A stretch of 45,975 nucleotides of DNA from an uncultured Prevotella sp. (GTDB lineage: Bacteria > Bacteroidota > Bacteroidia > Bacteroidales > Bacteroidaceae): positions 1 to 45,975 of the forward strand of contig CALZJQ010000007.1 in NCBI GenBank assembly GCA_945787895.1, given 5' to 3'. Both the position numbers and the translations under genes were made by a program. Below the pieces are notes generated by a model. That model saw only the letters and a program-made list of their open reading frames with translations. It did no database searches and was not told the origin of the DNA. Positions 39,762-45,975 of the stretch are shown in pieces; positions within the stretch are counted from its first letter, which is position 1; each line of letters begins with the position of its first letter.

Positions 39762-39769
39762 CAAAGATA
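39762..39769 (-). promoter_or_regulatory. -7 element for ettA
   Basis: On the minus strand TATCTTTG matches TAnnTTTG. No -33 element is recognised. The transcript would have a leader of about 150 bases. Confidence 0.4.
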
Positions 39770-39791
39770 AAGAATTTACATGAATTTTTTG

Positions 39792-39799
39792 TAATTTTG
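39792..39799 (+). promoter_or_regulatory. -7 element for the DUF1846 gene
   Basis: TAATTTTG followed by C matches TAnnTTTG, 45 bp before the ATG. It has no clear -33 partner. Confidence 0.45.
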
Positions 39800-39844
39800 C
39801 CGAATATTTTACAAAAATAACCTAATATTTTTCTATAAATAGCA

Positions 39845-41308
39845 ATGAGAATAGGATTTGATAACGATAAATACTGTCGTATTCAGTCGGAACATATCAG
39901 TGAACGCATAGCTCAATTTGATGGAAAACTATATCTTGAGCTTGGAGGAAAGCTCTTCGATGACCATCATGCGAGCCGTGTATTGCCTGGATTTCAACCA
40001 GACTCTAAACTGAGGATGTTCGCACAGTTGGCTGACAGCATAGAGATAGTCATTGTCATCAGTGCCGAAGACATTGAGCGCAATAAGATGCGTGGTGACC
40101 TTGGTATCACTTATGATGAAGATGTGCTACGTCTTCGCAGTGAGTTTCAGGGCAGAGGGTTCTTTGTAGGCTCTGTGGTTATAACTCATTATAATGGACA
40201 ACCTTCTGCTGATGCTTATAGCAAGCGACTCAGTAATATGGGAATCAGGTCATATTTCCATTATCTCATTGACGGTTATCCTCATAATGTGAAACTCATA
40301 GCATCTGATGAGGGTTTTGGAAAGAATGATTACGTAGAGACGGAACGCCCTCTTGTTATCGTCACTGCTCCCGGTCCGGGTTCTGGTAAGATGGCAGTAT
40401 GCCTCTCGCAACTATATAATGAAAATAAAAGAGGTGTAAGAGCCGGCTATGCCAAGTTTGAGACATTCCCTGTATGGAATCTTCCTCTTAAGCATCCTGT
40501 CAATATTGCCTACGAGGCTGCAACGGCTGATCTCAATGATATCAATATGATAGACCCTTTCCATTTTGATGCTTATGGCAAGGTGGCTATCAACTACAAT
40601 CGCGACATTGAGATATTCCCTGTGCTTAATGCTCTCTTCGAAGGCATTTATGGCGAAAATCCATACAAGTCGCCTACCGATATGGGTGTCAATATGGTGG
40701 GCTTTTGCATTTCCGATGATGAGATATGCTGTCAGGCATCCAAGGAGGAGATTGTCAGACGCTACTATGATGCTACAAACAAACAGGCGGACGGAGCAAG
40801 CAATCAAGCTGAGATACAGAAGATACAACTGCTCTTTAATCAGGCAAAGATAACGACAGACACTCGCTGTTGTACTGTGGCTGCTAAGGAAAGGCAAAAG
40901 AACAGCGGACATACTTCTGCTGCAATAGAGCTAAGTGATGGAAATATTATATGTTCCAACTCGTCTGAGTTGCTCGGTTGCTCTGCGGCATTGCTTCTCA
41001 ATGCTACAAAGTTTCTTGCAGGAATAGACCATGACCTCAAACTCATACCGCAGAGTATGATAGAGCCAATACAGAAGACAAAGATAGAATATCTCGGAGG
41101 GAAAAACCCCCGACTGCATACTGACGAGGTTCTCGTGGCTCTCTCTGTGCTCAGTGAGAATGATGATAATTGCAGAAAAGCTCTCGAACAGCTTCCTAAT
41201 CTCAGAGGTTGTCAGGTGCATTCTACGGTGATGCTTAGCGAAGTAGATAGAAAAATCTTCAAGAAGCTCGGTATCGGTTTGTCATGTGAACCTGTAAGAA
41301 AGAAGTAG
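39845..41308 (+). CDS. DUF1846 (UPF0371) family protein
   Basis: A 487-residue cytoplasmic protein with the standard opening MRIGFDNDKYCRIQSEHI and the KLYLELGGKLFDDHHASRVLPGF segment, which I recognise from UPF0371/DUF1846. A P-loop-like stretch TAPGPGSGK (about residues 177-185) precedes a conserved KFETFPVWNLPLKHPVN block. Later parts include CCTVAAKERQKNSGHTSAAIELSDG. No function is established that I know of; the family is widespread in gut anaerobes. It is 63 bp before the CobW-like gene and may be co-transcribed with it. Length is typical. Confidence 0.92.
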   Translation: MRIGFDNDKYCRIQSEHISERIAQFDGKLYLELGGKLFDDHHASRVLPGFQPDSKLRMFAQLADSIEIVIVISAEDIERNKMRGDLGITYDEDVLRLRSEFQGRGFFVGSVVITHYNGQPSADAYSKRLSNMGIRSYFHYLIDGYPHNVKLIASDEGFGKNDYVETERPLVIVTAPGPGSGKMAVCLSQLYNENKRGVRAGYAKFETFPVWNLPLKHPVNIAYEAATADLNDINMIDPFHFDAYGKVAINYNRDIEIFPVLNALFEGIYGENPYKSPTDMGVNMVGFCISDDEICCQASKEEIVRRYYDATNKQADGASNQAEIQKIQLLFNQAKITTDTRCCTVAAKERQKNSGHTSAAIELSDGNIICSNSSELLGCSAALLLNATKFLAGIDHDLKLIPQSMIEPIQKTKIEYLGGKNPRLHTDEVLVALSVLSENDDNCRKALEQLPNLRGCQVHSTVMLSEVDRKIFKKLGIGLSCEPVRKK

Positions 41309-41371
41309 GGGGCTGAGGTTTCTATATACGAATCACATAGTTACTATTCAATATAAAAGAGAATAAGCAAA

Positions 41372-42685
41372 ATGACTTACCAGACACTTCCTGTCCTTCT
41401 GCTTACAGGTTATTTAGGCAGTGGAAAGACAACATTGCTCAATAGGATTTTGTCTAATGAACGCGGGATAAAGTTCGCCGTTATCGTCAATGATATAGGT
41501 GAGGTCAACATAGATGCCGACCTAATACAGAAAGGTGGTATCGTAGATCAAAAGGATGACTCGCTTGTAGCATTGCAGAACGGATGTATTTGTTGTACGT
41601 TGAAGATGGACCTTGTGGAACAAATATCTGAGATTACGGCGATGCAGAAGTTTGATTACCTCGTCATAGAGGCGAGTGGTATATGCGAACCGCAACCTAT
41701 TGCGCAAACTATATGTTCCATACCGCAGATGGAAAGCAAGTATTGGGAAAACGGAATGGCTCAGCTTGACTGTATTGTCAGTGTAGTAGATGCGTTGAGA
41801 ATGCGTGATGAGTTTAATGGAGGACTTGATTTGCTCAATAGAAACCTGGATGAAGATGATATTGAGAATCTGGTCATTCAGCAAATAGAGTTCTGCAACA
41901 TTGTTCTTCTCAACAAAGCATCTGAGGTCACTAAGGAGGAACTGGGGCGTGTGCGTGAAATTGTGCGTGCGCTAAATGCCAATGCTGAGATAATAGAGTG
42001 TGATTACGGCAATGTAGAGCTTACGAAACTACTCAATACCAATAAGTTTGATTTCAATGCCACTGCTGCTTCCGCTACATGGGTAAAGGAAGTGGAGAAG
42101 CATCTTGACGAGATTGGTCACGATGACGATGATGATGAACATGAGGAGGAAGAGCATCATCACCACCATCATGACCATCCCGAAGGATGTACTTGCGGAC
42201 ATTGCCACGATGAGGAACATCATGAGCATCATCATCACGACCACCCCGAAGGATGTACTTGCGGACATTGTCATCATAATGAAGAGACGGGTGAGGCTGA
42301 AGAGTATGGCATTGGTACATACGTATATATTGCTCGTCGTCCGATGAATATCAATCTGTTTGATGATTTTTTAGCTCGCAGATGGCCCAAGAATGTAATT
42401 CGTGCGAAAGGAATATGCTATTTTGCTGACGAGACGCATATATGCTATGTATTCGAGCAGGCAGGCAAGCAGGTAAGTCTCAGAAATGCAGGACAATGGT
42501 ATGCCACGATGCCGGAAGAAGAGTTACGCCAGTTTGTCGAACAGAACCCTGATGTACTACTGCGTGACTGGGATGACGTGTATGGCGACCGTATGCAGAA
42601 ACTTGTCTTTATCGGACAACATCTCGACAGAAAAGCAATAAAGGCAGAGCTTGATGCCTGCCTTATTGACCTCAAGAGCCTGTGA
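41372..42685 (+). CDS. CobW/G3E-family GTPase, putative zinc metallochaperone
   Basis: A 437-residue protein. The P-loop is GYLGSGKT (13-20). The metal-site CxCC motif is C72-I-C74-C75 in NGCICCTL, and FDYLVIEASGICEP holds the switch Glu. Residues about 250-305 are a very His-rich acidic linker with two copies of a 22-residue repeat (HDHPEGCTCGHCH in each). The repeated DNA (42179 and 42245 onward) is identical for about 26 bases. A CobW C-terminal domain follows (RPMNINLFDDFLARRWP..RAKGICYF). G3E GTPases deliver metals such as zinc to target enzymes. The His/Cys linker suggests zinc or nickel storage or buffering. The metal cannot be determined by eye. Confidence 0.9.
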   Translation: MTYQTLPVLLLTGYLGSGKTTLLNRILSNERGIKFAVIVNDIGEVNIDADLIQKGGIVDQKDDSLVALQNGCICCTLKMDLVEQISEITAMQKFDYLVIEASGICEPQPIAQTICSIPQMESKYWENGMAQLDCIVSVVDALRMRDEFNGGLDLLNRNLDEDDIENLVIQQIEFCNIVLLNKASEVTKEELGRVREIVRALNANAEIIECDYGNVELTKLLNTNKFDFNATAASATWVKEVEKHLDEIGHDDDDDEHEEEEHHHHHHDHPEGCTCGHCHDEEHHEHHHHDHPEGCTCGHCHHNEETGEAEEYGIGTYVYIARRPMNINLFDDFLARRWPKNVIRAKGICYFADETHICYVFEQAGKQVSLRNAGQWYATMPEEELRQFVEQNPDVLLRDWDDVYGDRMQKLVFIGQHLDRKAIKAELDACLIDLKSL

Positions 42686-42764
42686 TTGTCACAGGTGTCA
42701 GGATTTCTTAAAAAAGCTTATAATAAAGAGTTCACCCACGAATAATTCTGATTTTTACTAAAAA

Positions 42765-42807
42765 AACTGACAAAATATCGACAAATATTTTGTCAGTTGT
42801 TTTTTTT
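42765..42807 (+). terminator. Strong intrinsic terminator after the CobW-like gene
   Basis: AACTGACAAAATAT (42765-42778) pairs perfectly with ATATTTTGTCAGTT (42785-42798), with the 6-base loop CGACAA. A run of eight T (42800-42807) follows. The right arm overlaps the -33 element of the next promoter. Confidence 0.85.
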
Positions 42808-42819
42808 CTTGTAACTTTG
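42789..42819 (+). promoter_or_regulatory. Promoter of the large secreted protein
   Basis: TTTG (42789-42792), 19 bases, TAACTTTG (42812-42819): an excellent match to the Bacteroidota primary promoter. The leader to the ATG is about 95 bases. Confidence 0.75.
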
Positions 42820-42919
42820 CGCAAAACTAACTACATTCTACCTTTTTTTTACACTGCTATTGTCAAACGACAATCAATCTATTAATTATAATTATTCACT
42901 AAACAAACATTTTCACGAC

Positions 42920-45784
42920 ATGAAGAAAATCTTTACTCTTCTATCTCTTGTGATGCTGATGTTTGCTGTCAATGCTAATGCGCAGGACCGCAAGACATGG
43001 GACTTCACAAAGGGTGTCAGCGATGAGACGCGTGAACTTCTCATTGCGGACAAAACTAATTGGACTTCTAACGGTGATCCAATCTCAAATTGGACTACCA
43101 ACGTCAAGTTCACCGGTGAACTGACTGCCGGCGACGTAGTCATCAAGGAGTTTGCCGGACTTAAGTTCGGAGACTTCGGTGCTACCAATGCATTGATGTA
43201 CTTTGGCAACAAACTGAGAGTTCAAAAACCGGCTTCCATCAAACTTCCTGTACTCAAGGCAGGACAGCAGATTACCATCAAGGCGCAGTCTGCAAATAGC
43301 ACAGCCACAGACAGAGGCTTCTCCATCACTAACGCCTGTGACGCTGAGGGTTACTCATCCTTTACGGTGCTCGGAGGAAAAGCTGAGGGTGCTCCCGACG
43401 GCGGTCTCTATACCATCGTGGTAAACGTTGTGTCTGACGGCGAAGTGATGATTTCTACAGGTCTGTCCAGTGACCCCAAGTCTGGCATTGAGTTCCTCTC
43501 TTTCGTCATCGACGAGGGCGACAAGAACATCAAGAAGTGGGACTTCTCCGCTTTCTCCGCCGCTACAGTAGAGCAGGTTTGCGGTGCTGCTGACTGGACA
43601 ACTTCAGAGTCCGCTACCAAGAACTACATCACAGGCAACGAAATCCGCTGGATTAATGAGCCAAAGCTCGATGCCAACGGCGACCTCACCGCAGGAAACG
43701 CTGCCATCAAGGAACTTATGGGACTCGGACATGATGGTCTCGCACAGTACAGCCTCGGTCTTGCATTCAACTATGCACAGACTCTCGACGGCAATAACTG
43801 GGGTCCTTACCACGGAGGTTCATACATTTGGGTTATGGGAACAGCGACAAAGATTATCGTACCTAACGTAAAGGCTGGTTCAGAACTCAAGCTCGGCGTT
43901 GAGACTCACAAGCTCATCCCCACAGGAACTTCTGACGCTCGAGGCTTCAAGCTCATTGTTAATGGTACTGTAATAGAAGCACAGACTACTACAGACTTCG
44001 CAGAAATGGTTTATGCTATTCCTGAAGGCGATGATGAATACGTGGATGTGCAAATCGTTGCCACCAAAGGATGTCACCTTTATTATATAGAGGCTGAGGT
44101 AAAGGACGAAGCATTCGTTGACAAGAACATCGTTCTCGGTAACCCGTCTTACTCTATTGCTGAGGGCGCAAAGATTAATACTCTGGCAGAAAGCCTCGTA
44201 ATCACTTTCCCAAAGAAAAAGAACATCGAAGCTGGCACGGAAGTTACCATTGAGGGAACATTTGCTTCTACAGGCGAGAACGGCGAAACTGTTCCTGTAA
44301 CACTCGTCGGTACCATCGATGGCGGAGTATCTTTAGTATTCGGAGAGTATCTCCCTCTTGAGGAAAACCAAAGCTATAAGTTCTCTATCTCAAGCATAGA
44401 AGTAACAGGCTACGAAGAACTCTACACCGAAGCAGCAGAGGGCGAGGAATTGTTCCCATTGACTTTCGTGACAGCAGGTCCTGGTATCGACACTCCACGT
44501 GAGTGGCAGTTCACTCTGACACAGGAGACAGCGGAGCAGATTGCACAGTCAATAGACGCAGGCAACTCTAAGTGGTCAGCTTCTTCTAAGGGACGTTATT
44601 GCGTTACTTCAGGGTTCACAAACGCTCCTCTCACATTCGAGGGCACTACACCAATTCCAAACACCGATGGTCTTCTCTTCTCCATGAGCAACGGTAAAGA
44701 CATTCTTCTCGGCACTCCTGCACACACTGGCGTAGGCGGAGCTGCAAACAGTGGTGGTAACAACAACTACATCCAGCTCGGTGGAGGTTCTCCTGAACTT
44801 ATCATCCCTGAGTGTTCAAAGGGTGATGAGGTTACTATCAAGGCTGTCTGGTCAACAAAGAACAATGGTACAATAACAATCGAAAACGGTAAGTGTGGCG
44901 ATAGCAATGTAATTACTCTCACAGGTTCAGATGCCGACTATACCATTGTTGTGGAGAATCATGGCGATCTTATTCTCAAGAGCAAGAATACTAAATATAA
45001 GTCTATCAGCATCTTCCCTGCTACAATGGAAAAGGTGGACATTCAGTACACCGTCAATGCCGCTACAGAAGACTGCACCGTGCTCAAGAAACTTGCTGAA
45101 GGCGAAGGTCAAACCAACGATAAGGTATCAGTAGCATTCCCATTCTACCTCATGGATGCAGAGGGCAATCTCTACACCAAGGGTGTAAAAGGTACTGCTT
45201 TCCAGACATCTGTAGTTCTCGAAACAGGCGTTAATGATTATCCGCTCACCTACAAGCAGACCACTCTCGATGGCATGACAAAGGCTGTGTTCTGCTCTGA
45301 GGCAGAAGAACTCAAAGGTTCCGTAATGGAGTGCACTCCTGCCAACGCTGATGTACGCGCATCTAACCAGAAGGTTGCTTACGCCGTAGCTGACGTAGAA
45401 CTATGCACTCTCCCTGCCGGAACCTACAAGATTAAGGCTATGATTTGGGATGCTGTCAAGGGAGGCGGCTCTACCGTGATGAAGTTCAAGGCTGGCGAGC
45501 AGGCAATAGACATGACTTCTGCAGGCGATAACATGTCAGAAGTTATCTCAGAGGCATTCACACTCGATGCTGATACCAAGCTCGTATGGGTAGCTGACGC
45601 TAACTATGCAGAGGGCTATGCCCTTGATGCTATCGTAGTATTCGGATATGACGAGACTCTTTCCGGCATCACAGACATCACAACCGCTGCAAAGGCAAAG
45701 GTTGCAAAGAAGCTGGAGAACGGTCAAATCATCATTATCAAGGACAATGTCAAGTACAATGCTGCTGGTGTTCAGGTGAAGTAA
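42920..45784 (+). CDS. Large secreted multidomain protein of unknown function (three WDF-type beta-sandwich repeats)
   Basis: A 954-residue protein from the ATG at 42920; a TTG 60 bases upstream is in frame but would put 20 residues before the signal peptide. The signal peptide is MKKIFTLLSLVMLMFAVNANAQ. Three similar regions begin with (K/R)xW(D/Q)F at Trp27, Trp207 and Trp529, each about 170-190 residues and predicted all-beta (LPVLKAGQQITIKAQ, VPNVKAGSELKLGVE, IPECSKGDEVTIKAV). An Ig-like domain lies between the second and third (about 400-520). The end (KKLENGQIIIIKDNVKYNAAGVQVK) resembles the C-terminal tail common in secreted Prevotella proteins. No catalytic motif was recognised; an adhesin or glycan-binding role is a guess. 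It has its own strong promoter and terminator. Confidence 0.75.
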   Translation: MKKIFTLLSLVMLMFAVNANAQDRKTWDFTKGVSDETRELLIADKTNWTSNGDPISNWTTNVKFTGELTAGDVVIKEFAGLKFGDFGATNALMYFGNKLRVQKPASIKLPVLKAGQQITIKAQSANSTATDRGFSITNACDAEGYSSFTVLGGKAEGAPDGGLYTIVVNVVSDGEVMISTGLSSDPKSGIEFLSFVIDEGDKNIKKWDFSAFSAATVEQVCGAADWTTSESATKNYITGNEIRWINEPKLDANGDLTAGNAAIKELMGLGHDGLAQYSLGLAFNYAQTLDGNNWGPYHGGSYIWVMGTATKIIVPNVKAGSELKLGVETHKLIPTGTSDARGFKLIVNGTVIEAQTTTDFAEMVYAIPEGDDEYVDVQIVATKGCHLYYIEAEVKDEAFVDKNIVLGNPSYSIAEGAKINTLAESLVITFPKKKNIEAGTEVTIEGTFASTGENGETVPVTLVGTIDGGVSLVFGEYLPLEENQSYKFSISSIEVTGYEELYTEAAEGEELFPLTFVTAGPGIDTPREWQFTLTQETAEQIAQSIDAGNSKWSASSKGRYCVTSGFTNAPLTFEGTTPIPNTDGLLFSMSNGKDILLGTPAHTGVGGAANSGGNNNYIQLGGGSPELIIPECSKGDEVTIKAVWSTKNNGTITIENGKCGDSNVITLTGSDADYTIVVENHGDLILKSKNTKYKSISIFPATMEKVDIQYTVNAATEDCTVLKKLAEGEGQTNDKVSVAFPFYLMDAEGNLYTKGVKGTAFQTSVVLETGVNDYPLTYKQTTLDGMTKAVFCSEAEELKGSVMECTPANADVRASNQKVAYAVADVELCTLPAGTYKIKAMIWDAVKGGGSTVMKFKAGEQAIDMTSAGDNMSEVISEAFTLDADTKLVWVADANYAEGYALDAIVVFGYDETLSGITDITTAAKAKVAKKLENGQIIIIKDNVKYNAAGVQVK

Positions 45785-45820
45785 TAGGACAAAACCCGCA
45801 CTAAGCGGAATATACGGAAA

Positions 45821-45856
45821 GAGGATGCATCGCTATGTCGGTGCATCCTCTTTTTT
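45821..45856 (+). terminator. Intrinsic terminator of the large secreted protein
   Basis: GAGGATGCA (45821-45829) pairs with TGCATCCTC (45842-45850) and is followed by six T. It lies 36 bp after the stop codon. Confidence 0.85.
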
Positions 45857-45875
45857 AAGGTGGGTTCTATTAATT
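45857..45875. repeat. Half copy of the GGTGGGTTCTATTAATT repeat
   Basis: It starts right after the terminator T-run and matches the reverse complement of 12378-12396 over 19 bases. The other half of the stem is missing. The remaining 100 bases of the window hold nothing recognisable. Confidence 0.75.
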
Positions 45876-45975
45876 ATTCACACATATCTGATTTTTTAGA
45901 AGTGTTCATCAATTTCATAGTCCCACCGTCAAAGATGTTAGTTATGTAGGTTTGACGTTTTGTCATCTTTTGGTT

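Noticed and set aside
42860..42919. A TTG start for the large secreted protein
   Set aside because: It would put 20 polar residues before an obvious signal peptide; ATG at 42920 fits.

Overview
The window looks like chromosomal DNA of a Bacteroidota member, most likely Prevotella/Segatella or a close relative. It has a SusC/SusD pair, surface lipoproteins with a Cys right after the signal peptide, start codons without Shine-Dalgarno sequences, TAnnTTTG-type -7 promoter elements, and many glycan-degrading enzymes. No tRNA, rRNA, CRISPR array or insertion sequence was recognised.

Layout. (1) 1-9395, plus strand: the 3' part of a polysaccharide utilisation locus (PUL): SusC end, SusD, two IPT/TIG-type surface glycan-binding lipoproteins, a GH5 endoglycanase, and a GH26-family lipoprotein in which both catalytic glutamates appear to be replaced. 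A beta-mannan, glucomannan or other beta-1,4-glucan-type target is plausible. (2) 9611-21545, minus strand, transcribed right to left: a YtrA-type module (ABC ATPase, DUF2807 lipoprotein, membrane permease, GntR regulator) followed by a MacAB-TolC-like export system (ATPase, two FtsX-type permeases, an outer-membrane beta-barrel protein, a periplasmic adaptor and a TolC-like channel). A palindromic operator overlaps the promoter of the first ATPase gene. (3) 21546-22491: a 946-bp gap with promoters and repeats. (4) 22492-24625: an OmpR-type response regulator and its histidine kinase, overlapping. (5) 24985-35952, plus strand: a starch/alpha-glucan enzyme cluster: GH13 amylase with a starch-binding module, GH77 4-alpha-glucanotransferase, GH97 (SusB-like), type I pullulanase, and SusA-like neopullulanase. 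(6) 36063-39604, minus strand: Na/phosphate symporter-like protein and the ABC-F protein EttA. (7) 39845-45784, plus strand: DUF1846 protein, CobW/G3E GTPase with a duplicated His/Cys motif, and a large secreted multidomain protein of unknown role.

The most striking non-coding signal is a family of intergenic inverted repeats made of short degenerate GTTGTTTGG-like units on the left and the complementary CAACCAAAC-like units on the right. There are about nine two-armed copies and several one-armed or degenerate relatives. They lie between genes of the export operon, the starch cluster, the GH5/GH26 junction and the EttA/symporter junction, and the AC-rich arm usually abuts the next start codon. 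Four copies share a recognisable core of about 45 bp, in both orientations, and a fifth has a diverged version. I do not recognise this as a named element. Other repeats include a nested hairpin element before the pullulanase gene, a 19-bp sequence shared by two distant sites (third copy diverged), and a 17-bp perfect stem leading into a 22-bp tandem repeat.

All assignments come from reading motifs and recalled family features. No database search was run.
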